This document shows, piece after piece, positions 1 through 10,889 of a stretch of 64,000 nucleotides of DNA. The DNA is from Rotaria socialis (taxonomy: Eukaryota; Rotifera; Eurotatoria; Philodinida; Philodinidae), in assembly GCA_905331475.1 (NCBI GenBank), contig CAJNYU010002620.1:1-64000 (forward strand). The letters are read 5' to 3'. The translations under genes and the position numbers were made by a program. The notes beneath the pieces are model-generated. The model ran no database searches. It saw nothing but the letters and a program-made list of their open reading frames with translations, and was not told where the DNA came from. The stretch's first letter is position 1; each line of letters begins with the position of its first letter.

Positions 1-179
1 TGTTGATGTCGTTGTCGTCGTCGTGGTCGTCGTCGTTGTTGTGGTCGTTGTTGTAGTTGTTGTTGTGGTCGTTGTTGTAGTTGTTGTTGTGGTCGTTGTT
101 GTTGCCGTTGTCGTTGTCGTCGTTGTTGATGTTGTTGCTGTAGTAGATGTCGACGTGGTACAGGTTGTACTCGTCGTGA
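1..179 (-). repeat. Low-complexity GTT/GTC triplet tract coding for Thr-rich stalk
   Basis: Imperfect trinucleotide repeat of gtt, gtc and gtg units. Read on the minus strand it is ACA/ACG/ACC, an open Thr-rich frame with scattered Ser, Ala and one Cys. An acceptor-like TTTAG lies at 180-184 on the minus strand. It is counted as an exon of the gene above. Confidence 0.6.
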
Positions 180-2913
180 CTAAATGAAGATATATTGACC
201 GAAGATTGCGGTATAAACTGTGAAGCCCAAAAGTTTGAGACATCTTGTTTTTGTCTTTTTTAAAATTTCTCTTTAGTACATATCGATGATATGCATAGCT
301 TGCTGTGCAATCTGGTCAAACGATCTATTCTCGACAGACACATTATCGAAGAAGACAAAAAAAAACACTCGAAAATTATCATGAGTGGCTTATAACAAAT
401 GAGAATCTCAGATTTTTGACGATATCTTATACACAACGCATCATGCTGATTTCGCCCTAGCCTATAACCGTTCTACATTCAACGCTCTACTGAGTGTAAT
501 TGTTTATTTTAATCGGAATCTTGTCTACGCTCACTTCCATACACTGACAATGTAGCGAAGTCATTACCGTATTTAGCAATTGTAAAATAAATGGTGGAGG
601 CTTCTGCTTATTACGTTTCGAAAGCGTTTAGCACCGATTTTTACCAGAGGATCTACTTTAAGAAATTAGCTATCCAATCATTATTATCTTAATGGATCGC
701 AGGTTAAATTCATCCAATCTAGCCCGAAAAGAAGTCGGATGCTACGGTTAGAAACAAAGTTGTTGAGTCCAGCGAACATTACTTACAAACTATTTATTGC
801 TATTCGTATTTTATTTTATTTCTGATTGACTTTTTTGTTGAATTTTTATAAACTATATTAAATTAAAATATTCTTGTATCTTGTTAATTTCATTTAATTC
901 ATTTCTTTTTATTTTGTATTTAGGTCCTTTTACACTTTATGGTCCCAAATCATATGATTGGTCACAGAAAGAGCAACAAATTGTTGGAGAGTCAATTCAA
1001 ATTCAAATCAAAATGCAATCGAGTGGCCTTATTTCATTTTGTTTTTTTTTCATTTAGTTTAACTTCTTTTATCATTTATACTATTTATTATTGTTTTACT
1101 TCATGTTATAGGAACTTGAAGACAATCAAAAACTAACATGAATTTTTATTTTTAATTATATTTTGTTTCGATTCAATTTTTATTTTACTTGTTTTTTTTA
1201 TAATATTTTCATTATTTTTGTTTTATTGTCTTTTATTGTTTAGGGGTGGCATTTTAATTCTAAACTTTAAAAAAAAGTGCATAAAGTTTAAAGCTTACTT
1301 TAAACTTTAAGAGTTAAAGTTAAAGTATAATAACTACTTCAAAACTTTAACTTTAATAAAAGTATTGCAAAAATGAGAAGTCAATTTTAGCTCTTTATAT
1401 ACGGTTATATATGGTTTTTACAGTAACTTTAAACTTTAAACTGTGTTCATTAAAGTTTAAAGTTTAAATTTACACTAAAGACCACATAAAACTGCACACA
1501 AAAAGCTAAAAATTATTTTTCATTGTTACAATACTTTTATTAAAGTAAAGTTTAAAGTATTTTACTTTAACTTTGGCTCTTAAAGTTAAGTTAGTGCCAC
1601 CCCTAATTGTTTCTCTTTTATTTTATTTTAGACTACATTAACATGAAGTGAATGAATGCAGTATAGATTATTTCATTCTTTTGTTTTTGTGATTTTACTT
1701 TATTATATTATTTTTAAAATTAATTTAGAAATTGTTATTTAACAATCTCCATCAAAAATTTATTAAAATAAAAGATACTTCGGGTGTTAATTATAATACA
1801 GTAAAACCTTTTCACATGGGCACCCCTATAGCAAGTGCACTTCGCTTATATGGGTACTGGGCGGAACGACCGATCAATTTTTGCTGAGTATGAGTCTCTC
1901 TAACAAGGGCACCTCTAACCTCGAATAATGGGCATTGTTTTTTTTAGTCCATAGTGTACATTTACCTCTCTCTCACATGGGCAGATATAGTGAATGTTAT
2001 AATAAGTAGAATGTTCTTTTTTCTTCTCGTCTCATCTCTCCTTGCTGTTCGAAGAGAAAAAAAAGAAAAGTTAGTCCGATTGAACAAAAAGAACAATTCA
2101 TCTATACACTTCTCATTGTCCCGTAAACGATAGTAAGAGTATTAATACTATTGTTTTTCTTACATTACATATTCATATCATTTGAAAAATGACGTCGTGC
2201 CATTGCCTTACTCTTGATAAGAAGATTGAATTAATCAACGACTACGGTGATGGAGCTGGACTATCACAGCGCAAGCTACGCGAGAGATCCAAGGTATCGA
2301 GGGTGTGGGTGTGGGTGTGGGTGCACTTCTTTTATGAAATCACACCCATACCATTCGCATATACTAGAAGAACAACATAACTTAAAAGAGTTATTAATGC
2401 TTACCTGAACCAGGCGTGAGCATCATTGTCAGAGTTACAGCCAAAGCAATGCCACCTACTAAGGAACCAACTAGCATGCCAATGAGATGATTAGTACATT
2501 TTGGACCACATATCTTAGCACCAACGCGTCTGGACCATATCAGCACCCTGCTGAAAAAGTATCATTTTATATAAGTACACCTATCTGAGCGCCTGACATA
2601 CTTGGACGGAACACTAGTACGATCATTTGCCAAATCACGAGAATTATAATCGTCATCTATTTGCTTGCTGCTCCTTTGTAATGCATATTGTATTTCCAAG
2701 AAGCTTTTCCTTTTGTCAGTGCACTCCTACATCGATTTGATTCGTATTAATTTATTTTTGAATAGAGGCGTCCATCATATCACTTACTGTTTTATTCATT
2801 AGTCTGGCAGTTTCTTCTGTCTTTTCACTGAGCTTCAAATGAAAACGAAAAATTCAGACTACAACATACAAACTCTTGCAGCCGATGTGAATATGCTTTT
2901 GCCGATAGTTTGC
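1..2913 (-). CDS. Partial single-pass membrane protein with Thr-rich stalk, runs off left edge
   Basis: This minus-strand gene is assembled from exons 2874-2913, 2788-2827, 2602-2726, 2407-2550 and 1-179 (continuing left). All junctions have GT and AG and the phases agree. The products join as a charged cytoplasmic stretch (KLSAKAYSHRLQDEKTEETA, then a Cys/Lys/Asp-rich part), a basic WSRRVGAKICG segment and one hydrophobic helix (IGMLVGSLVGGIALAVTL). After an intron of about 2.2 kb comes a Thr/Ser stretch encoded by ACA/ACG/ACC codons. The layout (short inside tail, one helix, O-glycosylatable stalk) suggests a type II mucin-like surface protein whose outer domain lies beyond base 1. The first exon was not found; it may lie near 3060-3110. 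The large intron holds the two transposon fragments at 1242-2303. No function is assigned. The exon chain is good; the join across the large intron rests on matching phase (1+2) only. Confidence 0.5.
1242..1604. mobile_element. hAT-like MITE, 363 bp
   Basis: The terminal inverted repeats AGGGGTGGCA / TGCCACCCCT are perfect, at 1242-1251 and 1595-1604. The flanking 8-mers tattgttt (1234-1241) and aattgttt (1605-1612) match at 7 of 8 positions, as expected of a hAT target-site duplication. The interior is made of TTAAACTTTAAAGTT-like words in both orientations, so it can fold back, and it has no transposase frame. Confidence 0.6.
1800..2303 (+). mobile_element. Truncated Tigger/pogo-type DNA transposon, 5' end only
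   Basis: After a TA at 1798-1799 the sequence CAGTAAAACC followed by a GGGCACCCC motif resembles pogo/Tigger terminal repeats. An ATG at 2189 opens a frame reading MTSCHCLTLDKKIELINDYG, then DGAGLSQRKLRERSKVSR, which resembles the N-terminal CENP-B/psq-type helix-turn-helix of Tigger transposases. The homology stops at about 2300, where a TGTGGG tract begins. The DDE domain and the 3' terminal repeat are missing, so the element is dead. It lies inside the proposed large intron of the left-edge gene. The family call is from remembered motif resemblance. Confidence 0.55.
2304..2321 (+). repeat. Interstitial TGTGGG x3 tract (telomere-like)
   Basis: Three perfect TGTGGG units sit exactly where the Tigger coding homology ends. 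A reverse-sense CACACCCATACC follows at 2342-2353. TGTGGG is, as I recall, the bdelloid telomere repeat. Whether this is a healed end or chance microsatellite growth cannot be told from the window. Confidence 0.55.
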
Positions 2914-3147
2914 CTATAGAAGAAAAGTAAAGAAAAATGTAATCAACATTCGCTTGTCTTCAGTTTTATTTTCTTTTGCTGAAATTATTTTTTTGCAATT
3001 TATTTGATTCAAGAGTCTACAAATAATTTTGAAATTTATGCCTTGTAATGCATCAGCCTTTACAGAATCAGCGAAATATTTTGAAGTCTCGAGAATCACA
3101 ATGAAATTCTATTTGCTATTATACACTGATTTTTCAAACAACACCAT

Positions 3148-3360
3148 ACTGTAAAAAAGATCCGTAGAATACTAAACCCAAAAAGGGTTGATGAAAGTGC
3201 AACGTATAATAAACCCTTTTTCCGTTTTTGAAAATTTTCATAAACCCTTAAGGNCCATTAGGGTTTATGAAAATTTTCAAAAACGGGAAAAAGGGTTTAT
3301 TATACGTTGCACTTTCATCAACCCTTAAGGGTTTAGTATTCTACGAATTTTTTTTACAGT
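3148..3360. mobile_element. Near-perfect foldback MITE with an N at its centre
   Basis: Two arms of about 100 bases mirror each other around base 3254, which is an N. The left arm begins ACTGTAAAAAAGA (3148) and the right arm ends TTTTTTTACAGT (3360). Each arm holds the words tagaatactaaaccc, gggttgatgaaagtgcaacg and gaaaattttcataaaccct. There is no coding capacity. The N most likely marks a hairpin where sequencing failed. Confidence 0.7.
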
Positions 3361-4367
3361 GCATGAGAGGATGTGGGCGTAGGGATACTTCGATTGGGCG
3401 GAAGATTTATTTAGATGTCCGCATCCTGAAAATATAGAATGGTAAATATCATAGATAGTAACAGTTTGACAGTCGTGGGAAATTCAATATATCGATGTGT
3501 CTGGTTATGAATGTAGAAATCGATAAAATGAGGACACGTGCAATGAAGACTGCATCGTCCATAGATATTTTATTAGTAAAAACGTATGTTTCATATTTAT
3601 AGGTATAGATTAAACTTTAATATGAGTGAATTCAATCAAAATAAACAGACAAGCTCAAAACAAAGGAAGTAGACGCCCTAAAAAATACATGCATTTCGCA
3701 ATGGAGAATTAACTTCAAAGAAAATGATTTGAATGAGCGTCACGCACAAAAAATGTTAATCTCAAAATTATGTATATTTCATATTTAATTGAAATCTTCA
3801 CAAACATACACTAATTTATAACAAATAATTGACCCCTTAATCTCATATTATCAACACAATTAATCAACTATAATACTTATGGCGTTAATATACAATAAAC
3901 TGGAACAAGAACAGAAACAAAACGAAGGAGAAACAACAAATAAAATATACAATATATATAGGTGTGGATGTAAGTATGAGCATCGACGACCTGATGACTC
4001 AGAATTATGCTCACATCCCTACCATAATCTGTTCCGATTGATTTAAAATAAGCAAATTGCTTTTACTTTGTCGTTTTATAACCCAATATCAATCAAAAAC
4101 TTTTCAGTACAATTTTTTTTTAAATTTTGATATGAACCTAACACTTTGATGATATTGAATAAATCTATGAAATATATTTGGATTTTTATTGAAAATCAAT
4201 GAAAGTAAATATATGATTATATAATGTGTATAATTCGAATAGTGAATACTTGGGAATATTAGAAACATACACAATCCACTAAAAACAAAAGCAATATGAA
4301 GATCGAAAAGAGTTCTTTTATCTATCTTCTATCATGCTGGGTCAGCAGAATTGTGCATTTTATATGT
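3361..4367. other. Gene-free stretch
   Basis: AT-rich DNA without a convincing frame on either strand. The part just above 4,300 probably holds the 3' UTR of the minus-strand GH128 gene. Only short poly(A) runs and one degenerate GT-rich patch (3960-3980) stand out. Confidence 0.5.
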
Positions 4368-5480
4368 TTACATTAGTCCAGCATAAATTTTACCAACATT
4401 GGTAAGTTCACGAAGATCGTCTGTAACCATTGCACCGTTTGGCTTCCCATTCATACGTGCAGCCTCCTTTGGTGCAAACATAGCATATCTTACCACATAA
4501 CTCTGTGCGTCAAGCCATTGTAAAGCTTGTTTCTCAAGATTAGCTGTTACTAAACTTGTAAAACCAGTAAACTCCCATTCAGTAATCCACAAGGGATAAG
4601 TAGGAAAAAGTTCATGGAATTTTCTAAGATGCTTTTGGAAGTTTGACCATGATTTACCATACCAATGTAGTGGGATAAAATCAAATGAGCATTCAGGAGA
4701 TGTACAGTTTCCAAAAAATTGCTGAAGCCAATCGATACCCATTCCAGGTGTAGTTGAGCTGGTCACTGCCGGTGCCCCCAATGCCATTTTACATAAGTTT
4801 TTCATAGGTTGAATGTACTGTTTCCAAAGGACAGAAGCATTGTAAGGTGAAATATAATAGCCTCCTTTAGCTACTGGTAAATCCGGTTCATTGAATCCAA
4901 GAAGTTTTGTATGATTACATTTTGATAAGTACCTAAGAATATTTGGTGCGTCTACTTGTGTTCTACACATTGGTACATATTCAGCTCCCGAATAGACGCC
5001 TGCTGGTCGTGGATCCCACAGCTCCCAATTGTACAACCATGGTATATTACTTGGTGAGAACAACGCAAATGTCGATGCGTTATTATTCCATGACCAACAT
5101 AGACCGCGTTTTGTACTGTTTGTTGCTGGCAAAATTGGGATACTAGTGTAAACAACGGATAGAGCATTTACTCCTCCGCAAATTTTTGTTGAACTGCCTG
5201 CACAAGTCATTGTACATGCGCTTGAAACGACAGTAGGCGCTGCTTGTGAACAATAACACTCATTGCCATTTTCAGTTCCTGAATAAGCCAGACCCAAAGG
5301 CGTACAGTATGATGTACATCTGTCAGGAGTGTTCGAAGTTAAATTAGTTGCAGCATCCGGCATTGCTCGAGAAGTGGGATAAAAATCGGCATAGCATCCG
5401 ATGGGTGTTGAGAATGACACAGTAGGCCAAATGATGATAGCTTCGATAATCATAAAATAAATTGGAATGACGTGCCCCAT
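4368..5480 (-). CDS. Secreted WSC-domain glycoside hydrolase family 128-like enzyme
   Basis: Single uninterrupted frame, 370 residues from the Met at 5480 (an in-frame Met at 5552 adds 24 residues but would bury the signal peptide). Residues 1-24 form a hydrophobic secretion signal. A Cys-rich WSC domain follows from about 28 (GCYADFYPTS, then GNECYCSQ) to about 108. From about 125 comes the GH128 / 'glycosyl hydrolase catalytic core' (Asl1-like) barrel: LLGFNEPDLP with the likely acid/base Glu198, HWYG at 272-275, and LWITEWEFTG with the likely nucleophile Glu301. GH128 enzymes cleave beta-1,3-glucans; WSC domains bind carbohydrate. Expected role: extracellular digestion of fungal, algal or oomycete wall glucan. 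The family is mainly fungal, and the lack of introns among intron-rich neighbours fits horizontal acquisition, which bdelloids are known for. Family call strong; substrate inferred. Confidence 0.85.
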   Translation of the reverse strand: MGHVIPIYFMIIEAIIIWPTVSFSTPIGCYADFYPTSRAMPDAATNLTSNTPDRCTSYCTPLGLAYSGTENGNECYCSQAAPTVVSSACTMTCAGSSTKICGGVNALSVVYTSIPILPATNSTKRGLCWSWNNNASTFALFSPSNIPWLYNWELWDPRPAGVYSGAEYVPMCRTQVDAPNILRYLSKCNHTKLLGFNEPDLPVAKGGYYISPYNASVLWKQYIQPMKNLCKMALGAPAVTSSTTPGMGIDWLQQFFGNCTSPECSFDFIPLHWYGKSWSNFQKHLRKFHELFPTYPLWITEWEFTGFTSLVTANLEKQALQWLDAQSYVVRYAMFAPKEAARMNGKPNGAMVTDDLRELTNVGKIYAGLM

Positions 5481-5552
5481 TCCTTCAAAAATCTCTCTAA
5501 AGTCGAAGGTAGATTGTAGGATTCTGGAGCATAGTAACTCTTTACTTTTCAA

Positions 5553-8500
5553 ATCGTTTTTTGTTTTGTTTTTGATTTAAAATCAATCTAGGGTGGCGAA
5601 AATACAATGAACTAGACAAAAAAAATATTTTTAGAATCGTTATTTTTTGTTTTATTTGTTGACTTTATAGAGAAAGGGATTTACTTATTTTTGCTTTTTC
5701 AATTTTTCTCATGTATTGGGATGCTACTAAAAATGGACTCATAATTATTTTCACCATTCCTTATCAACATGTAATTTGAATGTAGTACAAGTGGGAGTAT
5801 TCGTTAAGAACCCCAAGAATCCGCACATCCTGACAGCATTGAAGAACTCATTTCTTTTGAAATTATCAACATAGTAGCTCATTTATCAGATATAAGTCGA
5901 AATTTCCCGCTTAGTTATGATACGACAGCACAATGCGTGAAGTACTTTATTATTAACTATTATTTTTGTAATTCATTAAGTCACGATGGGTGCAACTTCG
6001 AACCCGAATAGCTAAAATATGTACAAGCTACGCTATAAAAATCCTAGTAGTAAATAGTTTGATTTCATTAGGCATTATATACATATACCGTAGCGTAATA
6101 TTAGCATATCTATCATATACTTAAGATTTGGCAGTTATTTTTGTACTTTAGATAGATCTTTTACATGAAAAATGGAAACGAATACAAGCTAGGAAGTTTT
6201 CGGGAAAATATTCTTTAGAAGAATTCTCCCTATAAACAATGGTCCGTAGTCGTATGATCTTTAACAAAAGCGCCCTATAATATCAAAATGTCCTTCCGAT
6301 AAGAAATGAACAACGCTCGAGCAAGACGTTAATAATATGATTTAAGTTATAAGAACAGATAAAATTATAGTTCGACATGAAAGTATCTAAAAAGTACTTT
6401 GAATTATGACAAAGTAAATCATGATGTTTTTCAAAATCCCAAAAGACGCACGAACCCAGGTCAGATTATATTGGAGAAATATGAATGACTACTCCATTCG
6501 TGTATTGCAACAGAAAAATCATTGACTAAAGAGAGATACATAAATGGGAGCTAGAATTTTATCAATAATTAATAACTCTTTACTGTTTGGCATAAGATAA
6601 ACGATCAGTTGATAAAATTGTAATATTGTTCAATAACAATCAACAGGCCTTATTTTGACCTTGGAGTACAACTTTCTTAATAGGATACCCACCTAAAAAC
6701 TCTAACATAGACAACATACATGAGATATCGTTGCAACTACATAGATGTATGCTCTGTCGAAGTAAATTAGTAAAAGCGAACTTCATAATATCGTATCGTA
6801 ATGTGCATAGAATTTTGAAGAGTCAAACTACCTACAAAGCAGAGGAGCCATACAAACAAATTTTTTACCATTATAATTTAAGTTATAGAGATCACGGGTT
6901 CCTTTCATGTGATATAGAACTACTTCGAATGAGGGAAGAGCACTTTTCATTTTTCTTTTTCAATGGTTGAATGATTTCAAAACTAAGCATTTAGATTTGG
7001 TTTTCTACAAAACTTAGAAATTATGTAGTATCGATAATTAATTTAAAAAAATGTTCCTTTCCCTTATCAAATGTGCCATACATAGTATATCTATCGGGAA
7101 ACGTGTGTCTGCAGTTTTATCATTATCGAAAAACACAATTTTCAGAAGAACATAAAAAATGTTTCTTGCTATATAATTTCCCCACAATTACGTAAAATCA
7201 AAACAAATCTTAAATAAATTACATATTAGTCGAAGCATTTGAAGGAATATGTATTAGATTATCCTCATGTTATGCATATGACTATAAATAACACTACTTT
7301 ACACCGTGTTTATTTTTGTGAAGCGACTGAGCAGCCTGATAGGAACAAGACAGTAGCAAACTACTTTTCTCATTCACTTCTTACCTTATAATTTTTTCGA
7401 GGAGTGATAATGTGAATTAGCTTTTACTAGCGATTTTTACGGCTTTTTAAGATATATACTATTTTGTTTTATTGAAAATATTGATTTTGATCAATCCTCA
7501 GAATCTTCATATTTTGTGTACGTATATTAAATTACATGCATTAGATTTTTTTCTTATTAATCTATCATATATGAATACCCAGGTGGGTCAAAAAGGATCC
7601 GTTTACAGCATATTTCTCGACAGTAAATAGACCATATTTACTGACAATATATAATGAATAAATATGATGCCGTAAACAGGAACACAAGTCCATTGTATTC
7701 GGCCGTAGTGGCTCCGTATTCTCATGATCACACGTTAGTATTTCTGCATCGGATATTACTTCAAAATTTTGGCTGGCCAATAGTCATAAGGGAACCGAAA
7801 TGGTTGTACACAGGCTGCATTATTCGCTCTTGGTATCTTATGCTCTGCTTGTTATAGATTAATAGATAATACAGATCCTACAGTATAAAAAATAATTTTT
7901 ACTAATTCCTCAAGTTATCGCCATTTTCCTAGATAATTACAAAGATCATTAACAAAACTAAAGTCTCAAATATATCGGAGAATCAATATTATATTTTAAT
8001 GAATTTCTACAATAGGTAACATCCTCAATAGACTTATATATTCATTTCAACAATAATTTCCCAGGTAAAAGTCGACTTTTCTGAGACAGAGGGCGTTTCA
8101 ATGCATTTTAACTGATGTATACCCTGTAAAGATGTTTGTTTGTGATTTTCCTTTTGAATAAACCATTGAGATAGTAGCATATTTTCAATATTTTTATTAT
8201 GTTTTATAGTGTATAAGCGTGTGGTGTGTGGACGTGGATGAACATAGAACATGGCACCCACATCCACATCCAAAGAACTGTACAAGCCTTATACTAAATT
8301 AAAGTAAAAGTTTAACCAATCAAGCTGACACTTTCATGGGTGACTATTATCACTCTGTTGCACGTTTTCTGAAGTTTCACATGAATCTAGAAACATTGTC
8401 TACTTGAGCTGAACTGTCCCTAAAGTACCACTCCTTATTTCACATCGGTAGTTTGAAAAACCTGTTAAATATATGGGCAGACCTTTAATTAGTAATAAAT

Positions 8501-8924
8501 TTAAAGGAGAGATTTTAATTGAAATAACATAATTAGACACAGAGATTTGTGTCATGAGTACGCGCCTGTTACTAGGTCGTTCAAGAAAACAAGTAAGTAA
8601 TAGTTTTACTCAGTGATAGATGGTGATAAAGAGCGTATTAATGAAGAAACAACATCTGAGGAGACAGATGAAGATGAGATTAAGAAAACGAGTTGATATA
8701 CTGTAGCAGAGATTATCGCCTGTGAACTAAATGACATCTGTAGTTACCTATTTTTCTAATTAAGGTCGATCTGTACTGGACGATGATACAAAGCTTTCAA
8801 AAAAAAAGCTAAAAACGAATTAATACGATAAAACATCGCGAAGAGAAGCAATTATCTGAAGAAAAGATGTATTAACTGAAAATATGAAAATAAAATTTCA
8901 TTTCATCAATGTAGTTAGACCAAG
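5553..8924. other. Long gene-free stretch
   Basis: No frame here has a recognisable domain, believable codon pattern or splice structure. Frames of 60-83 codons at 6731-6970, 7565-7857 and 8034-8285 look random. A GT-rich patch at 8215-8275 (gtgtgg... / ...cacccacatcc) recalls degenerate TGTGGG-like DNA. Confidence 0.5.
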
Positions 8925-9031
8925 GGGGAAAAGCGTATTTCCATGTATTTCTGAAATACATAGAAATACATTAGAAGTATTTCGAAATACTTAGAAATAC
9001 GGAAATACAGAAATACACTTTTCCCCCCTTG
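8925..9031. mobile_element. Short palindromic element, 107 bp
   Basis: Ends CAAGGGGGAAAAG and CTTTTCCCCCCTTG are inverted copies. The middle repeats gtatttc/gaaatac several times in both orientations, so nearly the whole unit can fold. No coding capacity and no clear target duplication. Confidence 0.5.
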
Positions 9032-9326
9032 CCGTAATATCATCTTACAGTGATTTATTTTTTGGGAAAAAAAGTACGAATACTAATCCAGATTGACGAC
9101 GAACTGCGTGATTCTTGATTACATGATATTTATTACTATGAAATTTTTTTGGGATAAGGATACAATTTTTGCTTCCATGGTTTTATTGGTCGAAATCAAA
9201 TTGTTTTGGCAGTCTTGTAATACATACATTTTTACGTAAAATATGAATGAATGTTAATCAGAACAAGTTGAAACACTGACCGGCACTGCCAACTCATATT
9301 CTACATATTTTTTTTCTAGCTTTAAT

Positions 9327-9515
9327 TAGGGATGTGCAGTGTTGGTGTAAATACTGAAAAACTGATCACCGACTACACCGATGTCCAGGCCGTCAGTGTC
9401 CCTATCTTCAGTGTTTCAGTGACACCGGTGACAGCGTGGTCGATGTTCCACTGCGCACACTGCCGGTGCAGTCGGTACAAGTCGATGGTCAGTATACCGA
9501 CACTGCACATCCCTA
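9327..9515. mobile_element. hAT-like MITE, 189 bp
   Basis: Perfect 16-base terminal inverted repeats TAGGGATGTGCAGTGT (9327-9342) and its complement (9500-9515). The flanking 8-mers gctttaat (9319-9326) and ggtttaat (9516-9523) agree at 7 of 8 bases, as expected of a hAT insertion. The interior is GC-richer than its surroundings and rich in CACTG/CAGTG and ACCGG words. It lies just upstream of the broken GPCR gene. Confidence 0.7.
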
Positions 9516-9609
9516 GGTTTAATATGAGTAATGGCTAGATTCAATAAATTTGAGAGCTAGTGATAGGAAATATCGTCGTCATTTCAATAGAAATACAACG
9601 AGAGAAACT

Positions 9610-10573
9610 ATGGTTGATTGGTTAACACAACTTGGCATTGAATTGACACGAACTATTTTATCCATAATCATTTTTGTGGGAGTAGTGGAGAACCCTGTCA
9701 ATATTATTGTGCTCAATCGACCCACTTTGTATAGAAACTCGTGTTCTCGTTGCTTTCTTGCTCTTGCAAGCAGCAATCTTCTTTATTCGAGTGGTATTCT
9801 GATTTATCATTTATTAGTTGACGGATATCAATTCACATTAGCTGATGGGTCCCTCATCATGTGCAAAATGATCACGTATGTCAATACTTTATCATCCTTA
9901 CTTCTATTGACCGATATTGTGCACTTCGGGCAATGCACGAATACGTAATTTCAGCAATGTAGGTCAAACGGGCAATTCTACTCATAGTGGTTCTACTTAG
10001 TATTTTTCTTGGTAATGTTCTAGTTTTGATTGATATACGACAAAGTGATGGACTCGGATGCCGTATTCGTGGCGACACTATCTACAAGCAACTTTATTTG
10101 ATTTTGCAAGTTGCACGGTTTGTCATTGTTGCACCCTTCGTCATGGCTATGTTTGGCTTCATGACCATCTACCATAAAACCTAATATCGTGCTGTTCGTG
10201 CTGCAGTCTCACGTTATCATCACACTGAAATTCAAATAACTCGTATGCTTTTCCTTCAACTTGGCGTTCATATTCTTTTGAATATTCCGACTAGCATAAT
10301 CTATCTTATATTGGTTCTATCACCAGTATATAAAACAACACGAGTCTTCTACTTTCTCGACACTATTTTCAATTTCTTTTTCATCTTTCATTTGCGACAA
10401 CCTTGGTCTTGTATTTTCTTTCGTCTCGTATTTACCGAAAGGAACTCGGCTGTTTACTCAGCAAAATAATGGGTCTTTGTTGGTTTGGTAATCCGGTACA
10501 ACCAAATACAAACACAGCCGCTGCAAAACCGACCGGTACATACACGCAAAGATTAACTACAGAATATGATTGA
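9610..10573 (+). pseudogene. Rhodopsin-like GPCR pseudogene 1
   Basis: Reading through several frames recovers a seven-helix receptor related to the intact one at 25,685. TM1 is in TILSIIIFVGVVENPVNIIV; TM2-3 follow. A frameshift just before the DRY box puts DRYCALRAMHEY into another frame (about 9,910-9,950). An in-frame TAG follows at about 9,959. TM4-5 read VKRAILLIVVLLSIFLGNVL onward, with another stop at about 10,183. TM6 (ITRMLFLQLGVHILLNIPTS) is open. A second frameshift near 10,385 moves TM7 (LVLYFLSSRIYRKELGCLL) and the tail (ending TTEYD) into a third frame. Two shifts and two stops make a functional product very unlikely. The kinship is seen in the TM6 NQLTRMLLLQ/QITRMLFLQ and TM7 YRKE motifs. 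Confidence 0.75.
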
Positions 10574-10889
10574 ATCGAGCAATTTATAGTAACATCCAAT
10601 TGGACATCACCGATCTCATTACATTCAAAATAAATAATGGACCATGTTGCACTGATTTTTTTATTCTTCTACTAAGAACAAACGTTCTCATAAATTATTT
10701 TACCCTATCTATCTGTAAAAAATTGATTCACTATTATAGAAATATAAAATTTTAAAAAAAGAGCATGCATGTTGCGTTACTTGTCATCTTATCATTCGAT
10801 GTACTTTTGTTCGAATTGAATTTTTCTTTCACATTATATCCAACTTCTTTACACTCTTTAACATCAATTTCTGCAATTATTGGCAAACA
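10574..10889. other. Gene-free stretch
   Basis: AT-rich spacer between the GPCR pseudogene and the palindromic element. The 61-codon frame at 10,570 has no protein-like features. Confidence 0.4.

Noticed and set aside
2304-2321. A true chromosome end
   Set aside because: Only three units, with unique sequence on both sides.
4943-5167. Two frames of 67-71 codons overlapping the GH128 gene
   Set aside because: Shadow frames of a strong coding sequence; no domain.
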